A stretch of 64,000 nt of DNA from Methanolinea sp. GTDB taxonomy: Archaea > Halobacteriota > Methanomicrobia > Methanomicrobiales > Methanospirillaceae. Shown here in pieces: positions 51,735-63,361 of the stretch (positions are counted from its first letter, which is position 1; every line of letters starts with the position of its first letter). Position numbers and translations under genes: made by a program. The notes under the pieces are model-generated. The model was not told where the DNA came from, ran no database searches, and saw only the letters and a program-made list of their open reading frames with translations. The DNA lies in the NCBI GenBank assembly GCA_030055515.1, contig JASFYI010000003.1, positions 1 through 64,000 of the forward strand, read 5' to 3'.

Positions 51735-52279
51735 GGATCCTCCGCGATCGCCCGCAGGAGGTCCCGTGCATCGCGCGCGAACTCCTCGAGGGTGCCGTCA
51801 TTCTCGATGACGTGGTCTGCGTCGCGGATGGCGCGGTCAAGGCCCCACGCTGCCTCGCGGCGGTCGCGCTCCTCGAGCGCGAGGGGGTTTTCGTGGTCGT
51901 CCTCCCTCCCCCTCGCCGAGAGCCGCCGTGCCCGCTCGGGGAACGGCGCCGTGATCGCCACGAGGACGAAGCCGGGGAACGCCTCGCGGAAGAGCCGCAC
52001 CTCGGCGTCGCCCCGAATCCCGTCGACGAGGACGACAGGTGATGCGGCCTGCCGTATCCTCGGGACGCACCTCCTCGCGATCGCGTCCATCCCCTCCTTC
52101 ATGCGGAGCTGCTGGGCGACGGCCCCGAGGTTCCCGTCGGTCGGGGGGAGTCCTGCCCTCCGCGCCTCCTCGCGGATGACGTCGCCCATGACCACGACGG
52201 GTATCCCCATCTCCCCCGCGACGCGGGAGAATTCACCCTTGCCGCTCGCAGGATACCCAACGACCCCTATCACCTTCAT
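51731..52279 (-). CDS. UPF0200-family P-loop kinase-like protein
   Basis: 182 residues. Walker A GYPASGKGEF at the start, MGDVIREEARRAG, VVLVDGIRGDAEV (Walker B region) and ENPLALEERDRREAAWGL place it in UPF0200, adenylate kinase-like proteins of archaea sometimes labelled as dephospho-CoA kinase-like. Substrate unproven. GGAGGT precedes the ATG at 52279, which lies inside the end of the radical SAM gene. Confidence 0.83.
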   Translation of the reverse strand: MKVIGVVGYPASGKGEFSRVAGEMGIPVVVMGDVIREEARRAGLPPTDGNLGAVAQQLRMKEGMDAIARRCVPRIRQAASPVVLVDGIRGDAEVRLFREAFPGFVLVAITAPFPERARRLSARGREDDHENPLALEERDRREAAWGLDRAIRDADHVIENDGTLEEFARDARDLLRAIAEDP

Positions 52280-53108
52280 AGACGACCTCCCCCGTCTCCC
52301 TCGTCCGGATCTTGATCGTCCTGCCGACCCTGACCATCCTCGCGGCGAGTGCCGAGAGGTCCCGAAACGAGAGCGGCGGGCGCGGACCCTTCGCCTCCTC
52401 GTGGGAGATGAACGGCTTGCCACGGACGACGGGGGCGAGTGCCCAGTCCTTCCAGAACCTCTTGTGCACCCCCTGCTGGAGGACGATCGTCGCCCGCGGG
52501 AGTTCCTTTTCTATCTCGAGGACCTCCCTCTCGTTGCCCCAGAAGACGGTGAGGACGATCTCGAACGAAGGGAGCCTCCCTTCGACGTGCGCCTCCCAGC
52601 AGAGCGCGATCGACCTCCGCACCTGCCGCGTGTAGTCCTCCTTGCAGACCTCGCCGTAGCCTTCCCACCTCTTCGAGTACCCTTCCCACCGCGTCTTGTA
52701 GTCGAGCGCGACGCGGTCGACGAGCCCTTCACCGAGGAGTTCCTCTATCGTCCCGGGAAAGTAGCCGTTCGTCTGGATGCCGACGAGGAGTCCCATCCCC
52801 CGCGCGGCGCGGGCGAGTGCGACGAGGGCCTCCCGCTGCATCGTCGGTTCTCCCCCCGAGAAGACCACGCCGGACACGAGGGGTCGGGCGCAGGCGATCT
52901 TCCCCACGACCCAGTCGAGGTCGCGCATGTCGCTCCCCGCCTGGATGGCGGCATTGTGGCAGTACGAGCACCGGAGCGGGCAGCCGCGGAGGAACACGGT
53001 GCACACCGCCTTCCCCGGCCAGTCTATAGTACTCGTGTCGACGAACCCGCCGAAATTCACCTGCACCCGCGTCACCGTGCGTACTATTGAACCGGGAAGT
53101 TTCATCAA
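52233..53108 (-). CDS. Radical SAM activase of anaerobic ribonucleotide reductase type (NrdG-like)
   Basis: 291 residues. VNFGGFVDTSTIDWPGKAV, the cluster motif CPLRCSYC, and FSGGEPTMQ are typical of NrdG-type glycyl-radical activases. They cleave SAM to put a radical on a partner enzyme. The catalytic NrdD is not in the window. The first 14 residues are doubtful. A GTG at 53066 (VQVNFGG) preceded by GGTGA would match the usual start of the family. It overlaps UPF0200 by 47 bases. Confidence 0.85.
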   Translation of the reverse strand: MMKLPGSIVRTVTRVQVNFGGFVDTSTIDWPGKAVCTVFLRGCPLRCSYCHNAAIQAGSDMRDLDWVVGKIACARPLVSGVVFSGGEPTMQREALVALARAARGMGLLVGIQTNGYFPGTIEELLGEGLVDRVALDYKTRWEGYSKRWEGYGEVCKEDYTRQVRRSIALCWEAHVEGRLPSFEIVLTVFWGNEREVLEIEKELPRATIVLQQGVHKRFWKDWALAPVVRGKPFISHEEAKGPRPPLSFRDLSALAARMVRVGRTIKIRTRETGEVVYEGDRGRWVSCERQG

Positions 53109-53236
53109 GCTATGGTACCCTGCCCCGGCCGGCGGGAGCAGCGTTCCCCGGAATTTTCAATCCAGCTTGCAACAAGGAAAATCAATTTTAATTGTGGAGA
53201 GAACAAGCAAGATTTAGTCCCCGATTCAGAAAACAA

Positions 53237-53247
53237 CCTTTTATCTT
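53237..53247 (+). promoter_or_regulatory. thiC: TATA box for thiC
   Basis: CCTTTTATCTT is centred about 28 bp before the ATG at 53270. The message should be leaderless, which leaves no room for a TPP riboswitch. Confidence 0.55.
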
Positions 53248-53269
53248 GTCTTTCTTCCCATGGGTACGC

Positions 53270-54544
53270 ATGAGTCTCATCGACGACGCGAGGGCCGGCA
53301 GGATCACGGAAGAGATGCGGATCGTGGCGAGGCAGGAAGGCGTGACAGAGGACTTCGTCCGCAGGGGCATCGCCGGCGGGCATATCGTGATTCCCGTATC
53401 CCCCTACAGGGACGTGAAGATCTGCGGGATAGGCGAAGGGCTGAGGACGAAGGTGAACGCGTCGATCGGGACGTCCACCGACATCGTCGACGTCGAGATG
53501 GAGGTCGAGAAGGCCCGCCAGGCAGAGCGCGCGGGGGCCGACACACTCATGGAGCTCTCGACCGGGGGCGACTTCGTCGAGATCCGCAGGCGGGTGATCG
53601 AGGCGACGAGCCTTTCGGTCGGGAGCGTCCCGCTCTACCAGGCCTTCATCGAGGCAGCCCGGAAGTACGGCGCCGTCGTGCACATGAGGGAGGACGACCT
53701 CTTCCGGATCACCGCCGAGCAGGCGAGGATGGGCACGAACTTCATGGCCATCCACACCGGCATAAACTGGGAGACCGTGAAACGCCTCCGCAACCAGGGC
53801 CGGCACGGCGGGCTCGTCTCGAGGGGAGGGGCGTTCATGACGGCGTGGATGCTCCACAACCAGAAGGAAAACCCCCTCTACGCCGAGTTCGACTACCTCC
53901 TCGAGATCATGAAGGAGCACGAGGTCACCCTCTCCATGGGCAACGGGATGCGGGCCGGCGCCGTCCACGACGCGACCGACCGCGCCCAGATCCAGGAGCT
54001 CATCATCAACTCCGAGCTCGCGGACAAGGCCCACGCCGAGGGCGTCCAGGTGATCATCGAGGGCCCGGGCCACATCCCCATCGACGAGATACAGGCAAAC
54101 GTCGTGCTCCAGAAGAGGCTGAGCAACCGGAAACCCTTCTACATGCTCGGTCCCCTCGTGACGGACATCGCGCCGGGCTACGACGACAGGGTCGCGGCGA
54201 TCGGGGCCGCGCTCTCCTCCGCGTACGGCGCCGACTTCATCTGCTACGTGACCCCATCGGAGCACCTCGCGCTCCCCACCCCCGAGGAGGTCTACGAGGG
54301 GGTGATCAGCGCGCGCATCGCGGCGCACGTGGGCGACATGATCAAGCTCAAGAAGAGGGACGCGGACCTCGAGATGGGCCACGCCCGCCGTGACCTCGAC
54401 TGGGAGAGGCAGTTCCAGATCGCGCTCAATCCCGAGAGGGCGCGGCGGATCCGCGAGGAGCGCATGCCCGCCGACGCGGATGCCTGCACGATGTGCGGGG
54501 ACTACTGCGCACTCAAGATCGTGAACCGGCACTTCAGCTTCTGA
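53270..54544 (+). CDS. thiC: Phosphomethylpyrimidine synthase ThiC
   Basis: 424 residues, a non-canonical radical SAM enzyme. [61 protein letters not shown] and the C-terminal cluster motif CTMCGDYC near residue 407 are all present. It converts aminoimidazole ribotide to HMP-P for thiamin. It lacks the long N-terminal extension of bacterial ThiC. The ATG at 53270 agrees with a TATA box 28 bp upstream. Confidence 0.95.
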   Translation: MSLIDDARAGRITEEMRIVARQEGVTEDFVRRGIAGGHIVIPVSPYRDVKICGIGEGLRTKVNASIGTSTDIVDVEMEVEKARQAERAGADTLMELSTGGDFVEIRRRVIEATSLSVGSVPLYQAFIEAARKYGAVVHMREDDLFRITAEQARMGTNFMAIHTGINWETVKRLRNQGRHGGLVSRGGAFMTAWMLHNQKENPLYAEFDYLLEIMKEHEVTLSMGNGMRAGAVHDATDRAQIQELIINSELADKAHAEGVQVIIEGPGHIPIDEIQANVVLQKRLSNRKPFYMLGPLVTDIAPGYDDRVAAIGAALSSAYGADFICYVTPSEHLALPTPEEVYEGVISARIAAHVGDMIKLKKRDADLEMGHARRDLDWERQFQIALNPERARRIREERMPADADACTMCGDYCALKIVNRHFSF

Positions 54545-54587
54545 AGTTCAGCTTCCGGGGGATTGCCCCGGCCGGGGCTCCTCCCCC

Positions 54588-54959
54588 TCACTTCTCTGCC
54601 TCTGAGATCGCGAGCTCGTACATCCAGTCGAGGAGCCTTGCGCACTCCTCGGGCCGGCACTCGAGGTCGCACGCGATGCACGGGACGAGCTCGTCCCCCG
54701 CGAGGAGGAGGGACGGGTCAACGGGGCAGCGGACCGCCCGCAGGACGAATGTCTTTATCCCCTCCTTCCTGAACTCGACGCGCTCGACGAGTCCCTCGTC
54801 GAGCAGCTTCTTGACGAGCCGCGAGCACTTGCGGCTGTCCACGTCGAGGATCTTCCAGAGGTCGCTCTGGAGGACTCCCTCGGGGTGGGACTGGATCACC
54901 CGGAGCGCATCTTCGGGGGTCTTCGTCATGTCTCGGACTGCCCGTTCCCGCGTGCTCAC
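54588..54959 (-). CDS. Winged-helix protein with C-terminal cysteine motif
   Basis: 123 residues. Helix-turn-helix [35 protein letters not shown] and wing FRKEGIKTFVLR, then CIACDLECRPEEC, which may hold metal or an Fe-S cluster. It looks like an archaeal transcription regulator with a redox or metal switch. GTG start at 54959 overlaps the Lsm stop by GTGA, so it is coupled to the Lsm gene. MTKTPED at 54929 is an alternative start. Confidence 0.78.
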   Translation of the reverse strand: MSTRERAVRDMTKTPEDALRVIQSHPEGVLQSDLWKILDVDSRKCSRLVKKLLDEGLVERVEFRKEGIKTFVLRAVRCPVDPSLLLAGDELVPCIACDLECRPEECARLLDWMYELAISEAEK

Positions 54960-55192
54960 GCCTGCGGCTGGATGGAGAGGATATTGTTGCCGCGGATGAC
55001 GACGGTCCCGAGGGTTCTGCCCCGCACGTTATTCACGTACTCCGTGGTATCATCCATGTGGATGTTGAGGTACTCGTCGACGGCGACCAGTTTCCCGTGG
55101 AGTTTCCGCTGGTCGTCCTTAATCTCGACGATTATCCTCGAGTCCACGAGAGAAAAGACCTTCTTGATTGGCAGTACGATACCGTTCACCAT
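54956..55192 (-). CDS. Sm-like (Lsm) RNA-binding protein
   Basis: 78 residues. Sm1 motif (RIIVEIKDDQRKLHGKLVAVDEYLNIHMDD) and Sm2 (GTVVIRGNNILSI). It forms a heptameric ring that binds U-rich RNA. Coupled with the winged-helix gene downstream, so a regulator of transcription and an RNA chaperone may be made together. Confidence 0.92.
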   Translation of the reverse strand: MVNGIVLPIKKVFSLVDSRIIVEIKDDQRKLHGKLVAVDEYLNIHMDDTTEYVNNVRGRTLGTVVIRGNNILSIQPQA

Positions 55193-55280
55193 CTGCCACT
55201 TAGTGGTGACTGCCGGTATTTATTGGTTGTCGAGCGTCTCCCCGCGCGCGGGGAAAAACGGGGGGAGAATCCCGCCCGAT

Positions 55281-56378
55281 TCACTCCCCGATGGGGACCC
55301 AGCGGTCTCTTAAGGTCTTTTCGACCGAGGGGAGGGTCGTGTACTCCATCTCGGAGAGGGAGAGCCGGTGGGGCTCGAACGGCCCATGCGCCCGGAGGAC
55401 GTCGGAAAGCTCGTTGCACCGGGCCCTCACCCTGTCGAACGCGGGGTCGTCGAACATGTCGGCGGGGCCCACGAGCTTCCCGTTGGAGACCTGGAAGCCG
55501 AGGCAGACGACGCGCGGGGGACCGTCGAAACGCGTGCAGTTCGCGTCCGGCAGGCCGACCGGCATGAGCGGCCCGTGGTGCGATCCCCTCATCCACCCCG
55601 CGACGATGACGGGGATCGAAAACGGCTCGAGGATCTCCCCGACGGCCGGCAGCCCGCTCTGCCCTCGGACGATCATGACGGGGTCGTCCTTGCCGACGTA
55701 CTTGCCCGCGATGAGGGAGAGGCGCTGGGTGCTCGTCACGGCCGCGATCACGCCGTCCTTCCTCCGGACGGACTTCACGACGTACCGCGACGGTGCGCCG
55801 ATGTAGGCGAGGAGGCTGTAGGCCTCTTCCGGCGTCCTGAACTCTATCTTCCTCTTCTCGATGACGTCGTGGACCTCGAAGACGAACCCCTCGTGCATCG
55901 CGGGGTCTATGACGAGCCCCGCCGTGTTGAAGGGATCCGCGAAGATCTTGTAGAGGTAGAAGTTCCACGCGCCGGGCTCTGTCTTGTCCGCCATGAAGAG
56001 GAGGACAGGGTCAGAACCGCGCTCCTCGAACTCCATCTCGGCGACGCCGGGTCCCATGCCCTTCACGTTCCCCGAGAACGCGTCCGAGAGGATGTCCTGG
56101 CCTGCCCCGTAGAGCTTCATCTCCTTTGCCATTTTCGCGCATTCCTTGAACACCCTCCACGCGAGCGCGTGGATCTCCTCGTTGTCCACGCCGCGCGTGT
56201 GGACCATCACGAGCTCGAGGTCGTCCCCGCAGTGGGTGACGAACGAGTCGGTGAGGACCTTCCCCTCCTCTTCTTTGAGCATCTTTGCAGCCTTCTCGAG
56301 GATGACGGGGTGCGTGCGGGAATGCCCCGGGAAACTCCCGATATCCGCCTTGATCAGGGAAATTGTCGTCTTCGGCAT
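55281..56378 (-). CDS. fbp: Bifunctional fructose-1,6-bisphosphate aldolase/phosphatase
   Basis: 365 residues: TISLIKADIGSFPGH at the start, VTHCGDDLELVMVH, GAGQDILSDAFSGN, NFYLYKIFADPFNTAGLVIDP and GGxx-type end MEYTTLPSVEKTLRDRWVP. This is the archaeal type V FBPase that also has aldolase activity, the one-way gate of gluconeogenesis. A 23-24-bp tandem repeat lies in its promoter region. Confidence 0.94.
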   Translation of the reverse strand: MPKTTISLIKADIGSFPGHSRTHPVILEKAAKMLKEEEGKVLTDSFVTHCGDDLELVMVHTRGVDNEEIHALAWRVFKECAKMAKEMKLYGAGQDILSDAFSGNVKGMGPGVAEMEFEERGSDPVLLFMADKTEPGAWNFYLYKIFADPFNTAGLVIDPAMHEGFVFEVHDVIEKRKIEFRTPEEAYSLLAYIGAPSRYVVKSVRRKDGVIAAVTSTQRLSLIAGKYVGKDDPVMIVRGQSGLPAVGEILEPFSIPVIVAGWMRGSHHGPLMPVGLPDANCTRFDGPPRVVCLGFQVSNGKLVGPADMFDDPAFDRVRARCNELSDVLRAHGPFEPHRLSLSEMEYTTLPSVEKTLRDRWVPIGE

Positions 56379-56390
56379 GAGTACACCACT

Positions 56391-56437
56391 GGGTTTTTCG
56401 GTAATCGCCCTAGAGGGTTTTTGGTATTCACCCTAGA
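56391..56437. repeat. Tandem imperfect repeat upstream of fbp
   Basis: Units GGGTTTTTCGGTAATCGCCC + TAGA (56391-56414) and GGGTTTTTGGTATTCACCC + TAGA (56415-56437) lie head to tail just before the fbp start. The conserved ends and near-two-turn period fit a pair of operator sites. Confidence 0.6.
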
Positions 56438-56492
56438 GGTAAGGGCACGGAATGTAAAAATGTGCGCGAACCGGATGCCCCTGCAACCCCTT

Positions 56493-56942
56493 TTAGCCGG
56501 CGTTGCCGGGAGCCCGCGGCCTGCCGTCGCCCCTCTCCTCGAGCGACTCGTAGGAGATCTCGAGCACGCCGTGCCGGTAGGTGACCTCCTCGGTGCCCGC
56601 GCGGGGCGGCGGGACCCTCGCCGTCGCCCTGTAGTGCCTCCCCGCCTCCTTCCCCCAGACAAAGACCCTGTTTCCCCTGAAGAGGACGTGGATCTTCTCC
56701 GGGGAGAGGCCCGGCATCTCCGTGACGAGGAGGACCCGCCTCCCGAGCCTGTGGACCTCTATTCCGGGCTCCGTCCCCGCACCCCGCGCGTGCCGGTGGT
56801 GGGGCGGGTACTCCCCGCCCGGGGAGACGAAGACGTTCACCCCGATGAAGACGGGCTGGATCCTCCCCTCCCGGGCGGCCGCGAACAGCTGCTTCATGAT
56901 CTCCTCGAGTGTCCTGCCGGGTTCGTCCTTCCTTTCCGCCAT
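56493..56942 (-). CDS. Hsp20/alpha-crystallin-like small heat-shock protein
   Basis: 149 residues. The alpha-crystallin core is recognisable: GIEVHRLGRRVLLVTEMPGLSPEKIHV, VFVWGKEAGRHYRATARVPPP, and VTYRHGVLEISY. The usual IXI tail motif is not evident. It lies 71 bp downstream of the Cdc48 gene on the same strand, which suggests joint service in protein quality control. Confidence 0.83.
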   Translation of the reverse strand: MAERKDEPGRTLEEIMKQLFAAAREGRIQPVFIGVNVFVSPGGEYPPHHRHARGAGTEPGIEVHRLGRRVLLVTEMPGLSPEKIHVLFRGNRVFVWGKEAGRHYRATARVPPPRAGTEEVTYRHGVLEISYESLEERGDGRPRAPGNAG

Positions 56943-57013
56943 GCCTTCACCCTTCCCTTCTACCCTGTCCGTGGGGAAAGGGGGAATTGACCGGTCCCCC
57001 GGGCCGTGGTCTT

Positions 57014-59434
<2,421 letters not shown>

Positions 59435-59451
59435 TTAAAGTTAGTGTATTG

Positions 59452-59465
59452 TTATATATAAATAT
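59452..59465 (-). promoter_or_regulatory. Strong TATA box for the Cdc48 gene
   Basis: Minus strand reads ATATTTATATATAAC in an AT-rich island, about 57-70 bp before the ATG, so a leader of about 30 bases carries the ribosome site. Confidence 0.6.
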
Positions 59466-59625
59466 TTCTATCATGTCGCCTGCCGGGTTCACCCGCAGGG
59501 GCATGCCTGCCGGGCTGGCCCGCCGCGGGTGCCCCTGGCCCCCTCGAGTCACCACCCGCAAAGGCAATGCCCCCCGCGACCATAGTACGTGGGGATTACC
59601 CATCGGGTGAAGCGAGAGGGGCACC

Positions 59626-60903
59626 ATGCTGGACATACGGTTCGTGAGGGAGAACCCGGAGGCGGTCCGCGCGGACCTCCGGAAGAGGGGCAGGGGAGAC
59701 GACGCGTGGATGGTCGACGACCTCCTCGAGAAGGACAGGAGGGCGAGGACCCTCAAGGCAGAGATCGACAGGCTGCGGCAGAGGCGCAACACCATCTCCC
59801 GCGAGATCAACGAGGCCCGCAAGGCGGGCAGGGACACGCGCGACCTCCTGCAGGAGGCCTCCCAGCTGCCCGGGAAGATAAAGGAGCTCGAGGGTACCAT
59901 GGATGAACTCTCGGGCGAGATCAGGAGGATCCTCATGCGACTCCCGAACATCCTCCACGAGAGCGTCCCGGTCGGGAAGGACGACTCGGAGAACCTCGAG
60001 GTCCGGAGGGTGGGGACCCCGCGCACATTCTCCTTTTCGCTCCGGAACCACGGCGAGCTCGCCGCCGAGTCCGGGTGGGCAGACTTCGAGAGGGCCGCCC
60101 GGGTGGCGGGGGCCGGGTTCTACTACCTGAAGGGGAACCTCGTCCTCCTCGACCTCGCGCTCCAGAGGTTCGCCGTCGACCTGCTCGTCGGGAAGGGCTT
60201 CGTCCCCGTGATCCCCCCCTACATGATGAACCGCGCGTCCTACGAGGGCGTGACGGACCTCTCGGACTTCGAGAACGTCATGTACAAGATCGAGGGGGAC
60301 GACGCATACCTGATCGCGACGAGCGAGCACCCCCTCTGCGCGATGTACCAGGACGAGATATTCGAGGAGAAGGACCTCCCGCTGAGGCTGTGCGGGATCT
60401 CTCCCTGCTTCCGGAGGGAGATAGGGTCCCACGGGATTGACACGAAGGGGCTCTTCCGGGTCCACCAGTTCCACAAGGTCGAGCAGTTCGTGTTCTGCCG
60501 CCCGGAGGACTCGTGGGAGATCCACGAGGAGCTCCTCGCGAACGCCGAGGAGATGTACAGGAGGCTCGGTCTCCCCTACAGGGTCGTCTCGATCTGCACG
60601 GGCGACATCGGGACGGTCGCGGCGAAGAAGTACGATATCGAGGTCTGGATGCCGAGGGAGGAGAGGTACCGCGAGGTCGTCTCCTGCTCGAACTGCACCT
60701 CGTACCAGGCTGTGCGGCTGCGGATCCGCGTCCGAGACCCGAGGGACTTCGAGGCGAAGCGGTACGTGCACACCCTCAACTCGACGGCGATCGCGACCTC
60801 GCGGACGATACGGGCGATCCTCGAGAACTACCAGGAGGAGGACGGGAGGGTCGCGGTCCCCGAGGTCCTGCGGCCGTACATGAACGGGGCGGAATACCTC
60901 TGA
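59626..60903 (+). CDS. serS: Seryl-tRNA synthetase (canonical type)
   Basis: 425 residues. N-terminal antiparallel coiled-coil arm (about 25-105), class II motif 2 (GISPCFRREIGSHGID TKG region) and motif 3 (HTLNSTAIATSRTIRAILENYQ). This is the common form, not the rare zinc-dependent SerRS found in some methanogens. It lies 230 bp from the divergent Cdc48 gene. Confidence 0.95.
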   Translation: MLDIRFVRENPEAVRADLRKRGRGDDAWMVDDLLEKDRRARTLKAEIDRLRQRRNTISREINEARKAGRDTRDLLQEASQLPGKIKELEGTMDELSGEIRRILMRLPNILHESVPVGKDDSENLEVRRVGTPRTFSFSLRNHGELAAESGWADFERAARVAGAGFYYLKGNLVLLDLALQRFAVDLLVGKGFVPVIPPYMMNRASYEGVTDLSDFENVMYKIEGDDAYLIATSEHPLCAMYQDEIFEEKDLPLRLCGISPCFRREIGSHGIDTKGLFRVHQFHKVEQFVFCRPEDSWEIHEELLANAEEMYRRLGLPYRVVSICTGDIGTVAAKKYDIEVWMPREERYREVVSCSNCTSYQAVRLRIRVRDPRDFEAKRYVHTLNSTAIATSRTIRAILENYQEEDGRVAVPEVLRPYMNGAEYL

Positions 60904-60914
60904 TGCCCCTCCCC

Positions 60915-61475
60915 TCACACCCGGATGATCTCCCTCTCCGTCACGATCACGTCCATGGAGACGTCCCTCTCGTCGGCGGGGATCGCCTCGACCTCCTGGC
61001 AGGAGAACGCGATGCCGATCTTGCGCATGTGGGGGTTCCTTGAGAGGAAGCGGTCGTAGTAGCCCGCGCCGTACCCGAGCCGGTGCCCCCGCCTGTCGAA
61101 GGCGATCACGGGCACCACCGCGACCGGCACGCACAGGGGATCCGCGGGGATCTCGTGGCCGATCGGCTCGGGGACCGAGAAAGTGCTCGGGGAGAGGTGC
61201 GCGGGGTCCCGGAGGAACGAGAGACGGAGCGTCCTTCTCTCCCTCTCGATGATAGGGACGACGACGGCCTTCTCCCCCGAGAGGAGGGCAGAGATGAGCG
61301 GGCCTGTCTCCACCTCGGGCGGTTTTGATGCGTAGAGGAGGACCGGTTCCTGCCCGTCGAGGAGCGATTCGACCCTCTCGCATATTACCCGGCTGAACTC
61401 CCTCCGTTCCTCCGCGGAGAGGGCCGCACGCGCCTCCCTCGCCCTCGCCCGGAGCACCTCCTTTTCGGTGCACAT
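60915..61475 (-). CDS. 5-Formyltetrahydrofolate cyclo-ligase family protein
   Basis: 186 residues. Start CTEKEVLRARAREARAAL, VVPIIERERRTLRLSFL and the ATP-binding GYGAGYYDRFL near 134 match the family. In methanogens the true substrate may be a methanopterin derivative. ATG at 61475 chosen since upstream residues are Arg/Ala-rich. Convergent with serS, 11 bp apart. Confidence 0.88.
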   Translation of the reverse strand: MCTEKEVLRARAREARAALSAEERREFSRVICERVESLLDGQEPVLLYASKPPEVETGPLISALLSGEKAVVVPIIERERRTLRLSFLRDPAHLSPSTFSVPEPIGHEIPADPLCVPVAVVPVIAFDRRGHRLGYGAGYYDRFLSRNPHMRKIGIAFSCQEVEAIPADERDVSMDVIVTEREIIRV

Positions 61476-61617
61476 CCCTGCACGTAAATATCGTCTCCCG
61501 GCGAGGATTAAGGGTGCGGTCTCTCCTGCCGGGGCACGGGAACGGCCCCGGGCCGCGGTCGCGCGCGGGGAAGGTCCACGAAAAGCCTGATGTGCAGGGA
61601 TCGTCCCACCCTCCCAC

Positions 61618-62151
61618 ATGGAACTCGACCGGCTCAGGGAGATGGAGAAAGAGGATCTCCTCTCCTACCTCGAATTCCTCCTCTGGCACTACAGGGTCGT
61701 CGATGCCTTCTGGTTCATCTACGTCGCAGAGGAGTTCGGCCAGCCCGCCGCGGAACGGATCAACGAGAAGGTCTGGGGGAGGGTCGCGGGGATGGCGGCC
61801 CGCGACCTGAAAGGGCGTTTCTCGATCCGCGAGGGGGGCCTGCGGGGTTTCGTCCGCGCGCTGCGCCTCTTCCCGTGGGCGCTCATCGTCGGGTACGACA
61901 TCGAGGAGGGGGAGGGCACGGTCTCCATCCGGGTCCCGCACTGCCCCTCGCAGGAGGCGAGGCTCCGGCGGGGACTCGGCGAGTACGCGTGCAGGGAGAT
62001 GCACAGGGCAGAATTCACGGGGTTTGCCCGCGAGATAGACCCGCGGATCAGGGTCGAGTGCATCTTCGCGCCGCCGGATCCCCACCCCGGTGACATGTTC
62101 TGCGCCTGGCGCTTCACGCTGGACGAGGACAGGGGCCCGCCGAGCGGGTGA
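61618..62151 (+). CDS. Conserved protein resembling DUF6125
   Basis: 177 residues. [36 protein letters not shown] and a Cys/His-bearing end ([22 protein letters not shown]) resemble the DUF6125 family of methanogens and some bacteria. Function unknown. The conserved Cys, His and Trp could mark an active site. Followed by an EamA transporter 22 bp away. Confidence 0.65.
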   Translation: MELDRLREMEKEDLLSYLEFLLWHYRVVDAFWFIYVAEEFGQPAAERINEKVWGRVAGMAARDLKGRFSIREGGLRGFVRALRLFPWALIVGYDIEEGEGTVSIRVPHCPSQEARLRRGLGEYACREMHRAEFTGFAREIDPRIRVECIFAPPDPHPGDMFCAWRFTLDEDRGPPSG

Positions 62152-62173
62152 CAGGGCGAAAAGGGACTGTCCG

Positions 62174-63073
62174 ATGGCATGGTTCCTCCTCGCGCTCGCG
62201 GGTGCACTCGCGCAGGCGGCCTACTCGGCAGGGGCAAAGTCCCTCCTCGCCCGGTTCCACCCTGCCCGGCTCGCCGGGGGGACCTTCCTTGCGGCCGCAC
62301 TCGCCCTCGCCGCGATCTCCCTCGTGAGGGGCATCCCCCCGGTCGCCCCGGGGTTCCCGGCCGCGGTCCTCGCCACGGTTGCGATCAACGCGGCCGCGAC
62401 AGTGCTCTTCTACAGGGCGCTCTCGATCTCCGACCTCTCCCTCTGCCTCCCCATGCTCTCGTTCACCCCGGTCTTCCTCGTTTTTACGGCATTCGCGATC
62501 CTCGGCGAGACCCCGAGTCCCGCCGGTTCCGCCGGGATCTGCCTCGTCGTCGCCGGCTCGTACCTGCTCGGGGTGCACGGGACCGGCAGTCCGGGGAGGG
62601 CGTGGACCGCCCCGTTCCGGGTGCTCTCCTCGGACAGGGGCGTCCGGTACATGCTCCTCGTCGCGTTCCTCTACAGCATCTCGGTCAACTACGACCGCCT
62701 CGTCGTCGCGTACTCTGACCCCGTGTTCGGCTCCGCCGCCGTCTACGGGTCGCTCGCCTGCATCTTCGTCGCGTGGGAGATCGCGCGGGCAATTGCCGGG
62801 CGCGGGAGAGGGACGCCCCGTGCCACCCGCCGCGGCGTGCGGGAGTGCGGGGCGCTCCTCCTCCTCGGGATGGTCCTCGTCGTGGAGGCGGTCGCGGTCA
62901 ACACCGCGTACACGCTCTCGCTCGTCCCCTACGTCATCGCGGTGAAGAGGCTCTCGGTCCTCTTCGGAGTCCTCGCGGGGGGTTTCCTCCTCGGGGAGGA
63001 GAGTCTCGTGCAGCGGGGGGCCGGGGCCGCGGTGATGGTCGCGGGCGCGGTCCTCATCGTTCTCGGCGGCTAG
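62174..63073 (+). CDS. EamA/DMT-family transporter
   Basis: 299 residues, ten membrane helices in two EamA repeats (first AQAAYSAGAKSLL...VAGSYLLGVHG; second YMLLVAFLYSISVNYDRL...MVAGAVLIVLGG). The family exports amino acids, sugars or other small metabolites. Substrate not evident. Probably co-transcribed with the DUF6125-like gene. Confidence 0.85.
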   Translation: MAWFLLALAGALAQAAYSAGAKSLLARFHPARLAGGTFLAAALALAAISLVRGIPPVAPGFPAAVLATVAINAAATVLFYRALSISDLSLCLPMLSFTPVFLVFTAFAILGETPSPAGSAGICLVVAGSYLLGVHGTGSPGRAWTAPFRVLSSDRGVRYMLLVAFLYSISVNYDRLVVAYSDPVFGSAAVYGSLACIFVAWEIARAIAGRGRGTPRATRRGVRECGALLLLGMVLVVEAVAVNTAYTLSLVPYVIAVKRLSVLFGVLAGGFLLGEESLVQRGAGAAVMVAGAVLIVLGG

Positions 63074-63107
63074 CGGCACGGCACGGGTGGACGGTGAAAA
63101 GTGGGTA

Positions 63108-63180
63108 TACCCCCGACCAGATTCGAACTGGTGTCGCCGGATCCAAAGTCCTGCATGATTGACCGCTACACCACGGGGGT
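63108..63180 (-). tRNA. tRNA-Gln (TTG anticodon)
   Basis: 73 bases on the minus strand: acceptor ACCCCCG with CGGGGGT, D arm GTGT...ATGC, anticodon loop CTTTGGA (TTG), T arm ACCAG-TTCGAAT-CTGGT, discriminator A. The anticodon stem CAGGA/TCCGG has an A-G mismatch at the second pair. CCA is not encoded. Confidence 0.9.
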
Positions 63181-63308
63181 TCTCGCACGTTGCATACCGG
63201 TCGCCTCGCCGGTATGTCCTCTCATCTTTTCACGTTCCCTGCTATTAAATCCCACTTTGGAGCCCGCCCGGGTACGCGGGGAGGATGTCCCTTTCAAAAA
63301 CTACGGGG

Positions 63309-63319
63309 GATTTTTATAA
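63309..63319 (+). promoter_or_regulatory. TATA box for the PEGA gene
   Basis: ATTTTTATAAT about 45-53 bp before the ATG at 63362, allowing a leader with GGAG seven bases from the start. Confidence 0.5.
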
Positions 63320-63361
63320 TCCCCCGTGTCATCCAGTTATGAACGCAACAGGAGATCTCCG

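Noticed and set aside
53180-53270. TPP riboswitch before thiC
   Set aside because: The TATA box lies about 28 bp from the ATG, leaving no leader, and no thi-box sequence is present.
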